Part shown: piece after piece, positions 26,636-35,766 of the stretch | How the letters are laid out: each line of letters starts with the position of its first letter | Position numbering within the stretch: position 1 is the stretch's first letter | DNA from: Shewanella schlegeliana | GTDB taxonomy: Bacteria; Pseudomonadota; Gammaproteobacteria; Enterobacterales; Shewanellaceae | Reading direction: 5' to 3' | Assembly: GCF_016765635.1 (NCBI RefSeq) | Contig: NZ_JAESVD010000015.1 | Span: 1 to 64,000 of the forward strand | DNA: 64,000 nucleotides | Made by a program: the position numbers and the translations under genes | Notes under the pieces: model-generated | What the model was told of the DNA's origin: nothing | Seen by the model: the letters and a program-made list of their open reading frames with translations, nothing else | The model's database searches: none

Positions 26636-26670
26636 TCGTTAGCGGGCGAAGATAGATAAAGGGAATTATC

Positions 26671-27111
26671 ATGGCAACATTAATCGGTATTGCATTTAAA
26701 ACCGAGAAAGATGGAGCAATGATCTCGGCAGCACAAGCCGAGGTCACTCAAGCTAAAGGCGTCGAAGAGGATATCTATGGTCGCCCAGGCAATCGTCAAG
26801 TTACCCTACTATCCAGTCAACAGTGGCAACAAGCCTGTGAGGAGCTCGATAAACACCTTTCTTGGCTAACTCGCCGTGCCAACCTACTCATCGATGGTTT
26901 AAGCTTCTCTCAACAAGATCTTGGCAAACGGCTAGCCATTGGTGAACTAGTGTTGGAAATAACTGGCGAAACCGATCCCTGCAATAAGATGGATCTCGCT
27001 TACCCCGGACTCGAAAAAGCACTACAGTCCGATTGGCGAGGCGGTGTCACTTGCCGCGTTATCCAAGGTGCCCATATCCAGCTCAATAATAGTGTTAGCT
27101 TAACTTATTAA
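26671..27111 (+). CDS. MOSC domain-containing protein
   Basis: A 146-aa protein consisting of a single MOSC domain, the fold of the molybdenum-cofactor sulfurase C-terminus and of YiiM/YuaD proteins. The conserved cysteine is C104 in ETDPCNKMD, with GRPGNRQVTLLS and GVTCRVIQGG-like strands around it. MOSC proteins bind the molybdenum cofactor or carry sulfur. Its position just after tusA, a sulfur carrier, suggests a related sulfur-transfer role, but this is inference. The substrate is unknown. Confidence 0.88.
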   Translation: MATLIGIAFKTEKDGAMISAAQAEVTQAKGVEEDIYGRPGNRQVTLLSSQQWQQACEELDKHLSWLTRRANLLIDGLSFSQQDLGKRLAIGELVLEITGETDPCNKMDLAYPGLEKALQSDWRGGVTCRVIQGAHIQLNNSVSLTY

Positions 27112-27268
27112 CTCTCTTTAAACGCTAAACTATAAACCTTCCCAAAAAGCCGACTAACACAAACAAAGTATTCCCTGCTACAACTCGTCTATTTCCCCAC
27201 TCTTCAATATTTTTTCAACTTAAATCCGCTTAACTAATTGAAACAGATTTTTTGTTTTACTGTTAAGT

Positions 27269-27296
27269 AAATTGTGCGATAACTGTTGCACAATTT
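27269..27296. promoter_or_regulatory. inverted repeat upstream of the TolB-amidohydrolase gene
   Basis: AAATTGTGC-N10-GCACAATTT, a perfect 9+9 bp dyad centred about 100 nt before the start codon. It has the size of an operator for a dimeric repressor, but the regulator is unknown. It has no T-run and so is not a terminator. Confidence 0.4.
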
Positions 27297-27383
27297 AAGT
27301 TCCAATTAAACGCTAGCACTAACAATCAATTGTTGAACTAAAAATTACTCCTTTATAACGATAACAATAATCATAGGATTATC

Positions 27384-30300
27384 ATGCTAAAGAACAAATT
27401 AACTCCCCTATATGCCGCTATTGCTCTGAGTATCTGCGCGCCATCATTAGCTGAAGAAACACCATCATGGCAAGTTAACGCGCCAGCCAATGCCCCACTT
27501 AAACAGATAAAAATTGAAGTAGATGAAGGCACCTGGATGAATGTCAGTGTGAGTCCAGATGGCAAACATGTGGTGTTTGACCTCTTAGGTGACATTTACC
27601 AAATGCCTATCACTGGTGGTGATGCAAAACCATTAGCTAAGGGAATTGCATGGCAGATGCAGCCCGTTTACAGCCCAGATGGTAAACACATTGCCTTCAC
27701 CTCAGATGAAGATGGCGGCGATAATATCTGGATAATGGACGCCGATGGTAATAACCCTCGCCCAGTCACCAAAGAAACTTTCCGCCTGTTGAATAGCCCA
27801 GCTTGGAGTCCTGACGGCCAATACCTAGTTGCGCGCAAACACTTTACCGGTAGTCGCAGTTTAGGAGCGGGTGAAGTATGGATGTATCACGTTGCTGGTG
27901 GTGATGGCGTCAAGCTCACCGAACGCCCTAACGAACAGAAAGATTTAGGCGAGCCCGCATACTCACCTGATGGCCGCTACATCTACTTCAGCCAAGATGC
28001 CACTCCAGGAAAAACCTTCCATTACTCAAAGGACTCAGTAAAAGGCATCTATAAGATTAAGCGTTACGACACCCAGACTGGTGACATAGAAGTACTTATC
28101 CAAGGTACAGGTGGCGCTATCAGGCCAACACCGAGTCCTGATGGTAAAAAGCTTGCCTACATCAAGCGCGATGGTTTTCAATCTTCACTTTATCTACTCG
28201 ATCTGAAGTCAGGTGAAACAACAAAGCTATATGGTGACCTCGACCGAGACATGCAAGAAACGTGGGCTATTCACGGTGTATATCCCACCATGAGCTGGAC
28301 AGCCGACAACGAAGAGATCGTGTTTTGGGCTAACGGTAAAATCAATAAGCTTGAGGTTGAGTCTAAGTCAGTAGAACAAATTCCATTTACGGTTAAGACC
28401 GAGCGTGCGGTTCAACCTGCGGTTCGTTTCCAGCAAGATCTCGATAAAGATGTTTTCGATGTGAAAATGCTACGCATGGCACAAGTGTCACCTGACGGTA
28501 AGAAAGTAGCTTTTGAAGCATTAGGTAAAATCTGGATTAAGAGTTTACCCGATGGCAAGATGACCCGACTCACTAAACTCGATAGTGACCTACGAGAGCT
28601 ATTCCCGCAGTGGTCTCGTGACGGTAAACATATTGTTTTCACGACTTGGGATGACCAAAAGCAAGGCACAGTTAGCTTAGCAACCGTGCGCAATAAGCGA
28701 GTAAAGGTACTCACTAACGAGCCGGGAAAGTATGTAGAACCCACCTTCTCACCAGATGGTGAAACCGTGGTTTACCGTAAGGCTAAAGGCGGTTACATCA
28801 CTCCTCGTACTTGGTCACAAGAAACAGGTCTCTATCAAGTCGATATCGATGGCGATAAAAATATCAAGATCACAGCCACTGGTTATCAGCCGCAATTTGG
28901 CGCCGATAACGACCGCGTCTACTTTATGGAAAGTGGTGAAACGCCACAACTCGCTTCTATAGGTCTTAACGGTTTTGAGAAACGCGTACATTACACCAGT
29001 AAGCATGCAACCGAGTTTAGGGTTTCTCCAGATGGTAAGCAGTTAGCCTTTGCCGAGCGCTTTAAGGTGTTTGTCACACCGTTTGCTAAGCATGGCGAAA
29101 CGATTCAGATTGGCCCTAAGGCAAGCAACCTACCCGTTGAACAGCTAAGTGTAAGAGCTGGTGAAAGTATTAGCTGGAACACTGATAGTAACCAACTTTA
29201 TTGGACCCTTGGCCCAGAGCTTTATCAAGTCAAAGTCGATACTCAATATCAACAACAAGCTGACGACAACAAAGTAAAACCAACAATTACCGATCTTGGT
29301 TTCACTCAAAAAGCAGATGTTCCACGTGGAACAATCGCCTTTGTTGGTGGCAACATCATTACCATGGAAAACGATGAAGTTATCGAAAACGGTACGGTAA
29401 TCGTTAAAGACAACCATATTGTCAGCGTTGGCCCTGCTTCTTTTATCGATATTCCTAGTGACGCTAAGGTCATCGATATCAAAGGTAAAACTTTGATGCC
29501 TGGCTTATTTGATGCCCATGCACATGGCGCCCAAGGTGAGAACGAAATCATCCCCCAGCAGAACTGGGAGCTATACTCTAACCTATCTTTAGGCGTAACA
29601 GCCATTCATGATCCATCGAACGACACAACCGAGATTTTCGCCGCTTCGGAGCAGCAGAAAGCAGGTAATATAGCAGGCCCACGTATCTTCTCAACCGGTA
29701 CCATTTTGTATGGTGCCAACGCACCGGGTTACACTTCACATATCGACTCTCTAGACGATGCTAAATTCCATCTTGAGCGTCTAAAGAAAGTCGGTGCTTT
29801 CAGTGTTAAGAGTTATAACCAACCACGTCGTAACCAACGCCAACAAGTTATCGCCGCCGCTCGTGAATTAGAGATGATGGTAGTACCGGAAGGTGGCAGC
29901 TTACTACAGCATAACCTAACCATGATTGCCGATGGTCACACAGGCATAGAGCACTCACTGCCTGCCGCTAATGTTTATAACGACATAAAACAGTTCTGGG
30001 GACAAACTGATGTTGGCTATACCCCAACACTGGTTGTCGCCTATGGTGGTATCTCAGGTGAAAACTATTGGTATGACAAAACCGACGTTTGGGCTCACCC
30101 TCGTCTGTCTATGTATGTACCATCGGACATTTTGGATGCCCGCTCAATGCGTCGACCTACTGCGCCCGATGAACATTACAATCACTTCAATGTGGCACGT
30201 GTCGCCAACGAATTAAATGAAGTGGGTATAAAAGCCAACATCGGTGCTCACGGTCAGCGTGAAGGTTTAGCGGCTCACTGGGAGATGTGGATGTTTGCTC

Positions 30301-30575
30301 AAGGTGGCATGACTAACCTTGAAGTATTGAAAACGGCAACCATCAATCCGGCCAAGCACTTTGCCATGGATCATCAAATCGGTTCGATCAAGCAAGGTAA
30401 GTTAGCAGACCTAATTGTTATCGATGGTAATCCACTTGAAGATATTCGCGTCACCGATCGCGTAACCTACACTATGGTTAACGGCAAGCTGTTCAATGCA
30501 GAAACCATGGACCAGCTCAATGGGGGTTCAAAAAACAAGGGCAAGCAGAGAGAAGCTTTCTTTTTTGAAAAATAA
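27384..30575 (+). CDS. exported TolB-propeller/amidohydrolase fusion protein
   Basis: A 1063-aa secreted protein with signal peptide MLKNKLTPLYAAIALSICAP(SLA). The N-terminal ~620 residues form WD40-like TolB/PD40 beta-propeller repeats (SPDGKHVVF, SPDGKHIAF, SPDGQYLVA, SPDGRYIYF and others). The rest is an amidohydrolase TIM barrel with metal motif GLFDAHAHG (His712, His714), NIGAHGQREG and the closing GKLADLIVIDGNPLEDI. Such fusions occur in marine gammaproteobacteria and Bacteroidetes; the substrate (possibly a dipeptide or cyclic amide) is unknown. A perfect parS site is inside the gene at 29318. The gene stands alone after a 272-bp gap. Confidence 0.9.
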   Translation: MLKNKLTPLYAAIALSICAPSLAEETPSWQVNAPANAPLKQIKIEVDEGTWMNVSVSPDGKHVVFDLLGDIYQMPITGGDAKPLAKGIAWQMQPVYSPDGKHIAFTSDEDGGDNIWIMDADGNNPRPVTKETFRLLNSPAWSPDGQYLVARKHFTGSRSLGAGEVWMYHVAGGDGVKLTERPNEQKDLGEPAYSPDGRYIYFSQDATPGKTFHYSKDSVKGIYKIKRYDTQTGDIEVLIQGTGGAIRPTPSPDGKKLAYIKRDGFQSSLYLLDLKSGETTKLYGDLDRDMQETWAIHGVYPTMSWTADNEEIVFWANGKINKLEVESKSVEQIPFTVKTERAVQPAVRFQQDLDKDVFDVKMLRMAQVSPDGKKVAFEALGKIWIKSLPDGKMTRLTKLDSDLRELFPQWSRDGKHIVFTTWDDQKQGTVSLATVRNKRVKVLTNEPGKYVEPTFSPDGETVVYRKAKGGYITPRTWSQETGLYQVDIDGDKNIKITATGYQPQFGADNDRVYFMESGETPQLASIGLNGFEKRVHYTSKHATEFRVSPDGKQLAFAERFKVFVTPFAKHGETIQIGPKASNLPVEQLSVRAGESISWNTDSNQLYWTLGPELYQVKVDTQYQQQADDNKVKPTITDLGFTQKADVPRGTIAFVGGNIITMENDEVIENGTVIVKDNHIVSVGPASFIDIPSDAKVIDIKGKTLMPGLFDAHAHGAQGENEIIPQQNWELYSNLSLGVTAIHDPSNDTTEIFAASEQQKAGNIAGPRIFSTGTILYGANAPGYTSHIDSLDDAKFHLERLKKVGAFSVKSYNQPRRNQRQQVIAAARELEMMVVPEGGSLLQHNLTMIADGHTGIEHSLPAANVYNDIKQFWGQTDVGYTPTLVVAYGGISGENYWYDKTDVWAHPRLSMYVPSDILDARSMRRPTAPDEHYNHFNVARVANELNEVGIKANIGAHGQREGLAAHWEMWMFAQGGMTNLEVLKTATINPAKHFAMDHQIGSIKQGKLADLIVIDGNPLEDIRVTDRVTYTMVNGKLFNAETMDQLNGGSKNKGKQREAFFFEK
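29318..29333. promoter_or_regulatory. parS site (perfect) inside a coding sequence
   Basis: TGTTCCACGTGGAACA, identical to the site at 26264, here within the amidohydrolase gene where it encodes part of DVPRGTI at the propeller/amidohydrolase junction. ParB sites inside genes are known in other bacteria. It lies about 25 kb from parAB. Confidence 0.85.
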
Positions 30576-30695
30576 AGTCTATTTTTAAATTTAAAATCTG
30601 AGTAACTCAGCTCAGGTTTTAATATTTCAGGAAAATTATTTTTTGATTCAAAAAATCAGAAAAGGACTACATTGCTAATATTGTCCTCTACATAT

Positions 30696-30726
30696 AAAAA
30701 GGATGTTCCACGTGGAACATCCTTTT
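30696..30726. terminator. terminator whose stem is a parS site
   Basis: A 16-bp stem AAAAAGGATGTTCCAC / GTGGAACATCCTTTTT with essentially no loop, ending in a T-run on both strands, lies 120 nt after the amidohydrolase gene and on the far side of tag. The middle 16 bp (30704-30719) are a perfect parS, TGTTCCACGTGGAACA. Either or both functions may be used. Confidence 0.75.
30704..30719. promoter_or_regulatory. parS site (perfect) within the terminator
   Basis: The third exact copy of TGTTCCACGTGGAACA in the window, 1.4 kb from the second and about 24 kb from parAB. It is flanked by GGA/TCC and by A/T runs that turn the palindrome into an intrinsic terminator. Confidence 0.87.
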
Positions 30727-30912
30727 TTATTTCTAGGTTCTAATATCAACCTAACACCCCTAGCCTTTATTTCTAATTTTTATTGTTATGTTTTGGATTT
30801 TTATATGCTCTAATCTTTTCGCCTTTCCCGTGAGTGAGCTTGCGAGTGTTCCGTTACTCGTCAGCGAAGCGTTCGCCTCTGCTTTTGCCTTTCCTAGTCC
30901 CTAGGATCTTTC

Positions 30913-31491
30913 TTAGCTTTTCCTAGTACCTTCTTCACCATAACAAAAACAGTCTGTAGTATGGTCATTAACCATGCCCACAGCTTGCATAAATGCGTAG
31001 CAAATTGTGGGACCAACAAAGTTAAAGCCTAACTTCTTTAACGCCTTAGACATGGCTTCTGACTCTGGAGTCTGTGCGGGTAATTCATCCATAGATGTGA
31101 AGTGATTGACCTTTGGCGAACCACCGACAAAACTCCATAAAAACTCAGAAAAATCATTACCCTGCTCAATATAAGCGATATAGCCTTTGGCGTTTCTGAT
31201 GATCGAGTTTACCTTTAAACGATTGCGCACTATGCCTGGATTTTGTAGCAACTGTTCAATTTTTTCATCATCAAATGTGGCAATAATTTTAGGGTCAAAG
31301 TGAGCAAATGCCGCCTCATAATTTGGCTGTTTTTTAAGAATTGTAATCCAAGATAAGCCAGCCTGCTGGCCATCGAGGCAGAGCTTAGCAAATAGCTCCT
31401 GGCTATCAAAAACCGGCCTTCCCCATACCTTGTCATGATACTCCTGGTAGAGGGGATCATTACCAACCCAGCCGCAACGCGTTACTTTCAT
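30913..31491 (-). CDS. tag: DNA-3-methyladenine glycosylase I
   Basis: A 192-aa Tag, which excises 3-methyladenine from DNA as the first step of base-excision repair. The zinc ligands C6, H19, H177 and C181 are present at +2 relative to E. coli Tag. Also visible are GLSWITILKKQPNYEAAF and FNFVGPTICYAFMQAVGMVNDH. The last few residues (TRKS) and the TAA stop are encoded by DNA that belongs to a dispersed repeat (30881-30930), so the natural C-terminus seems to have been replaced. It is alone on its strand, divergent from glyQ. Confidence 0.95.
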   Translation of the reverse strand: MKVTRCGWVGNDPLYQEYHDKVWGRPVFDSQELFAKLCLDGQQAGLSWITILKKQPNYEAAFAHFDPKIIATFDDEKIEQLLQNPGIVRNRLKVNSIIRNAKGYIAYIEQGNDFSEFLWSFVGGSPKVNHFTSMDELPAQTPESEAMSKALKKLGFNFVGPTICYAFMQAVGMVNDHTTDCFCYGEEGTRKS

Positions 31492-31608
31492 AGCTTGATT
31501 CCTAAATTTTTAACCAACCAGATAAAAAATAACCTACATAAGCGTTATTCTACAAGGTATAATCGATACCATTTTCTATTAAGGCTTCCAGGCAGTAGAC
31601 AAGCGGAT

Positions 31609-32514
31609 ATGACGACGAAACACGATGTGAAAACATTCCAGGGCTTCATTATGACCCTGCAGGAATACTGGGCGCAGCAAGGTTGCGCAATCGTTCAACC
31701 ATTGGACATGGAAGTAGGTGCTGGTACATTCCACCCTATGACATTCTTACGTTCATTAGGCCCAGAGCCGATGAGCAGTGCCTATGTCCAACCATGTCGC
31801 CGTCCGACTGATGGCCGTTACGGTGAAAACCCTAACCGTCTTCAGCACTACTACCAATTCCAAGTAGTACTTAAGCCATCACCAAGCAACATTCAGGAGC
31901 TTTACCTAGGCTCACTCGAAGCCCTAGGCGTTGATATGAATGTGCATGACGTTCGCTTCGTAGAAGACAACTGGGAATCACCAACACTGGGTGCTTGGGG
32001 TCTAGGTTGGGAAGTTTGGCTTAACGGTATGGAAGTATCTCAGTTTACTTACTTCCAGCAAGTGGGTGGCCTTGAGTGTAAGCCCGTGACTGGTGAAATA
32101 ACTTACGGTCTTGAGCGCCTTGCAATGTACATTCAAGAAGTAGATAGCGTCTACGATCTTGTTTGGACCGATGGCCCTATGGGCAAAGTCATGTACGGCG
32201 ACATCTTCCATCAAAATGAGGTTGAGCAATCAACTTACAACTTTGAATATGCTGATGTTGATGTGCTATTCAAGATGTTCGACGACTGTGAGCAAGCTTG
32301 CCAGCGTTTATTAGCGCTTGAAAAGCCACTTCCATTACCTGCTTACGAGCAAGTAATGAAAGCCTCTCATGCATTTAACCTGCTTGATGCTCGCCACGCC
32401 ATCTCTGTTACTGAGCGCCAGCGTTATATCTTACGCGTTCGTACCATGGCTAAAGGTGTTGCAGAATCTTACTATCAGGCCCGTGAAGCTCTTGGCTTCC
32501 CAATGTGTAAGTAG
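31609..32514 (+). CDS. glyQ: glycyl-tRNA synthetase alpha subunit
   Basis: A 301-aa alpha subunit of the alpha2-beta2 class IIc glycyl-tRNA synthetase, holding the catalytic site. Family segments are KTFQGFIMTLQEYWAQQGC, the MDMEVGAGTFHP-like motif (DMEVGAGTFHPMTFLR), YVQPCRRPTDGRYGENPNR and GLERLAMYIQ. The start is placed at MTTKHDVKTF, matching the usual length; an open frame continues upstream into the tag promoter region but is not needed. It precedes glyS by 11 nt. Confidence 0.97.
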   Translation: MTTKHDVKTFQGFIMTLQEYWAQQGCAIVQPLDMEVGAGTFHPMTFLRSLGPEPMSSAYVQPCRRPTDGRYGENPNRLQHYYQFQVVLKPSPSNIQELYLGSLEALGVDMNVHDVRFVEDNWESPTLGAWGLGWEVWLNGMEVSQFTYFQQVGGLECKPVTGEITYGLERLAMYIQEVDSVYDLVWTDGPMGKVMYGDIFHQNEVEQSTYNFEYADVDVLFKMFDDCEQACQRLLALEKPLPLPAYEQVMKASHAFNLLDARHAISVTERQRYILRVRTMAKGVAESYYQAREALGFPMCK

Positions 32515-32525
32515 AGGAATAACAG

Positions 32526-34595
32526 ATGAATTTTGAAAACTTACTGATTGAAGTAGGCACTGAAGAGTTACCACCAAAATCACTGCGTAAATTAGCAGAA
32601 TCTTTTCTAGCTAACTTTACCGAAGAGCTAACCAAAGCAGAATTGAGCTTTGAATCGGCAGTATGGCACGCAGCGCCACGTCGCTTGGCTATCAGTATCA
32701 ACCAACTAGCACTAGCTCAAGCTGACAAAGTGGTTGAGAAACGTGGTCCAGCAGTAGCACAAGCTTTCGATGCCGATGGCAACCCAACAAAAGCGGCTAT
32801 GGGCTGGGCTCGTGGTAATGGTATTACTGTTGAGCAAGCTGAACGTTTAAAGACAGATAAAGGTGAGTGGTTACTACACCAAGCACGTGTTGTCGGTGTT
32901 GAAACTAAGAGCCTTATCGCCGATATGGCGCAGCGCTCACTAGACAAGTTACCTATCCCTAAGCCTATGCGTTGGGGTAGCAACACCACTCAATTTATCC
33001 GTCCTGTTCACACAGTAACTATGCTACTGGGTAGCGAAGTTGTTGAAGGCGAGCTACTAGGCATTAAATCTGATCGCGTTATTCGTGGCCACCGCTTTAT
33101 GGGTGAGTCTAGCTTCGAGCTAGATCACGCAGACAACTACCTTGTAGCACTAAAAGAAAAAGGTAAAGTATTAGCGGATTACGAAGCACGTAAAGCCATC
33201 ATTAAAACAGATGCTGAAGCTGCTGCAGCCAAAATTGGCGGCGTAGCGGATCTTGAAGATGACCTGCTTGAAGAAGTGACTTCTCTAGTTGAATGGCCAG
33301 TAGTACTAACGGCAAGCTTCGAAGAGAAATTCTTAGACGTACCAGCAGAAGCTTTGGTTTACACCATGAAAGGTGACCAAAAGTACTTCCCAGTATTTGA
33401 TAATGCCGGTCAGCTATTACCTAACTTTATCTTCGTGACTAACATTGAGTCGAAAGATCCACAGCAGATTATTTCTGGTAACGAGAAAGTGGTTCGCCCA
33501 CGCCTTGCCGATGCTGAGTTCTTCTTCGAAACAGATAAGAAAAACAGCCTTGAATCTCGTCTTGCTAGCCTAGAAACAGTTGTATTCCAAAAGCAACTTG
33601 GCACCATTAAGCAGCGCGTAGAACGCATCTCTGCTATGGCAGGTTATATCGCCACCAGCATCGAAGCTAATAGCGAAGAAGCTGCGCGCGCAGGCCTACT
33701 ATCTAAGTCAGACTTGATGACTAACATGGTGATGGAGTTTACCGATCTTCAAGGCACCATGGGTATGCATTACGCACGCCTAAACGGTGAAACAGAAGCG
33801 GTTGCCGTAGCCTTAGCTGAACAGTACAAGCCTAAGTTCTCTGGCGATACAGTGCCTACAGCACCAATCTCTATCTGTGTTGCATTAGCTGAAAAGTTAG
33901 ACACGCTAGTCGGTATTTTTGGTATTGGCCAAGCTCCAAAAGGCGCAGCAGATCCATTTGCACTACGTCGTGCAGCTATTGGTGTACTCCGCATCTGTTT
34001 AGAGAACAACTTGCCGCTTGATCTTGTTGATTTGATTGCCAAAGCACAAGAGCTTCACGGTGAAAACCTCACTAACGAAAACGTTGCAGAGCAAGTACTT
34101 GAGTTCTTCATGGGCCGTTTCCGTGCTTGGTATCAAGATCAAGGTGTCAGTGTAGACGTGATTCTAGCCGTATTGGCTCGTCGCCCTACTGCACCAGCTG
34201 ATTTTGAAAGCCGCATTAAAGCCGTTGCTCACTTTAGAACCCTTGAACAAGCCTCTGCACTAGCGGCAGCTAACAAGCGTGTTTCAAACATCTTGGCTAA
34301 AGTTGAAGGTGAGCTACCAGCGGCTATCGACAACAAGCTACTTGTTGAAGAGGCAGAAAAGGCGCTTGCAGCTAAACTTGCAGAACTTCAACCACAGCTG
34401 GCACCACTATTTGCAGCAGCTAACTACCAAGAAGCCCTAGCACTACTTGCTAGCCTACGTGAAAGCGTAGATACCTTCTTTGAAGATGTGATGGTTATGG
34501 CTGATGATGAAGCGCTTAAGAACAACCGCTTAGCGCTACTTTCTAGCCTACGTGAGCAGTTCCTGCACGCTGCAGATATTTCACTACTCCAGTAA
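32526..34595 (+). CDS. glyS: glycyl-tRNA synthetase beta subunit
   Basis: A 689-aa beta subunit, which binds tRNA-Gly. The family signature near the start (LIEVGTEELPPKSL) and segments LEDDLLEEVTSLVEWP, KGDQKYFPVFD, NFIFVTNIES and GAADPFALRRAAIGVLR are visible, with an HD-type core in the middle and an anticodon-binding C-terminal domain. The length is normal. It is second gene of glyQS and is followed by a strong terminator. Confidence 0.97.
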   Translation: MNFENLLIEVGTEELPPKSLRKLAESFLANFTEELTKAELSFESAVWHAAPRRLAISINQLALAQADKVVEKRGPAVAQAFDADGNPTKAAMGWARGNGITVEQAERLKTDKGEWLLHQARVVGVETKSLIADMAQRSLDKLPIPKPMRWGSNTTQFIRPVHTVTMLLGSEVVEGELLGIKSDRVIRGHRFMGESSFELDHADNYLVALKEKGKVLADYEARKAIIKTDAEAAAAKIGGVADLEDDLLEEVTSLVEWPVVLTASFEEKFLDVPAEALVYTMKGDQKYFPVFDNAGQLLPNFIFVTNIESKDPQQIISGNEKVVRPRLADAEFFFETDKKNSLESRLASLETVVFQKQLGTIKQRVERISAMAGYIATSIEANSEEAARAGLLSKSDLMTNMVMEFTDLQGTMGMHYARLNGETEAVAVALAEQYKPKFSGDTVPTAPISICVALAEKLDTLVGIFGIGQAPKGAADPFALRRAAIGVLRICLENNLPLDLVDLIAKAQELHGENLTNENVAEQVLEFFMGRFRAWYQDQGVSVDVILAVLARRPTAPADFESRIKAVAHFRTLEQASALAAANKRVSNILAKVEGELPAAIDNKLLVEEAEKALAAKLAELQPQLAPLFAAANYQEALALLASLRESVDTFFEDVMVMADDEALKNNRLALLSSLREQFLHAADISLLQ

Positions 34596-34613
34596 TCACT
34601 GAGTTGATGAAAC

Positions 34614-34644
34614 AAAAAAACGCGCCAAAAGGCGCGTTTTTTTT
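34614..34644. terminator. bidirectional terminator after glyS
   Basis: Stem CGCGCC / GGCGCG with an AAAA loop, preceded by seven A and followed by eight T, lies between convergent glyS (stop 34595) and the HDOD gene (stop 34659). Confidence 0.93.
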
Positions 34645-34658
34645 ATGTCTCTTACAGT

Positions 34659-35708
34659 CTAAAACAGCACCAGTTTCTGATGCAATTGTTCAAACGTTTC
34701 ACGGTCTATAGCAGCATCAAATAGCAATCTATCTAACTGTCCTGGCTGTAGTTTTCCCGCTTCAAATAACATAGAACACTCACTGATAAGATTTGCTCGC
34801 CAAACCACTTCAGCAAGGCCACCAGCAGGCTTAGAGTCCACGACCGCAAGACGACTAAGCTCAGCTTCAAATAGTGATGGTAACTCCCAATAACGAGCCA
34901 ATAACGCACTTAAACTTAAAGACTTTGCCGTCATGACCTGCCTAAATAGACTCGAACAGGGTTGCTCACCGGGTTCGGCTTGCTTAAAGGCCTCTAACAA
35001 GAGTTTGAAAATCGCAATTTTACCTACATCGTGTAGTAATCCAAGCAGGAAGGCCGTATCAGGATCCTCTTGAGTAAGCTCACTCGATAGGTAAGCCACC
35101 TGCATAGAGTGGCGCCAAACTTGGCTACCGAAACGACGAAAATAGATGGGTTGGATATCGATAACTTTACGCATCATAGCCGTCGTGACAAAGCGTCGCA
35201 TCTGCTCACGACCGAGCTGCACTAATGCCTGCTGTAAACTAGTAACTTCTTTATCGCTACGTCTAAAAAGAGGCGAGTTACATAGCTTTAATACTTCAAC
35301 ACTCAATACGGGATCTCTCTCGATTAAGAGTAACAGTGCCTTAGTGTCTGTGTTCTCATCAGCGAGTTGCTGATCTAATGCTGCGATTTGCGTCGGTAAT
35401 TTTAATACTCTTTCGGCAATGGCCTTGGGGGATGCTAGTGCTGCCTCTACTCGCCTAAACACATTCTTCTCTAACTCGTTTGCCGTACCACTAAGCTGTG
35501 TGCTAGGAAACAGTAGGCTATAAAATAGAGCCGATAGATCGATTGCCACTATTGGTGTACAACTTTGTTGCTGCGTGGCGCTCTTAGCTGATGTAGGTTG
35601 GCTTTGCCTAGGTTGAAACTGTTCCATCGAACCATTGAAGCTCTTTGGCTTTTCGATGACAACTTGTTCTCTGATATTAAACAGTTTTTTTAATGCTTTA
35701 CTAAACAA
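34659..35708 (-). CDS. HDOD domain signalling protein
   Basis: A protein with one HDOD domain (LPTQIAALDQQL..., LLIERDPVLSVEVLKLCNSP, HSMQVAYLSSEL, AFLLGLLHDVGKIAIF). HDOD is an HD-GYP relative, generally without the full catalytic metal site and linked to signalling and stress. There is no GGDEF or receiver domain. The start is uncertain: the open frame extends to 35774, but its first codons lie in the gyrB terminator. TTG at 35708 (LFSKALKKLF) or ATG at 35627 are possible, neither with a clear ribosome site. Confidence 0.78.
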   Translation of the reverse strand: MFSKALKKLFNIREQVVIEKPKSFNGSMEQFQPRQSQPTSAKSATQQQSCTPIVAIDLSALFYSLLFPSTQLSGTANELEKNVFRRVEAALASPKAIAERVLKLPTQIAALDQQLADENTDTKALLLLIERDPVLSVEVLKLCNSPLFRRSDKEVTSLQQALVQLGREQMRRFVTTAMMRKVIDIQPIYFRRFGSQVWRHSMQVAYLSSELTQEDPDTAFLLGLLHDVGKIAIFKLLLEAFKQAEPGEQPCSSLFRQVMTAKSLSLSALLARYWELPSLFEAELSRLAVVDSKPAGGLAEVVWRANLISECSMLFEAGKLQPGQLDRLLFDAAIDRETFEQLHQKLVLF

Positions 35709-35737
35709 TTTATTATGACCGGACACCGAGTTATTAA

Positions 35738-35766
35738 CAAAAAAATCGGTGCATATAGCACCGATT
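35738..35766 (-). terminator. terminator of the dnaA-dnaN-recF-gyrB operon
   Basis: A perfect 9-bp stem AATCGGTGC / GCACCGATT with a 5-nt loop, followed on the minus strand by TTTTTTTGTT, lies 38 nt after the gyrB stop codon. Confidence 0.9.

Larger units (their letters stand above)
30576..30912. repeat. gap with parS-terminator and repeat-like DNA
   Basis: This gap holds the parS-bearing terminator (30696-30726) and, from about 30820, short palindromes (GCGAAGCGTTCGC and similar) followed by CCTAGTCCCTAGG and a stretch ending TTTCTTAGCTTTTCCT. The last part matches, in inverse orientation, DNA at 63687-63735 near the right edge. The repeat runs into the 3' end of tag. No gene is supported here. 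Confidence 0.6.

Noticed and set aside
31435..31608. Upstream extension of glyQ
   Set aside because: The open frame continues 58 codons upstream over the tag promoter, but GlyQ homologues begin at MTTKHDVKTF and normal length needs no extension.
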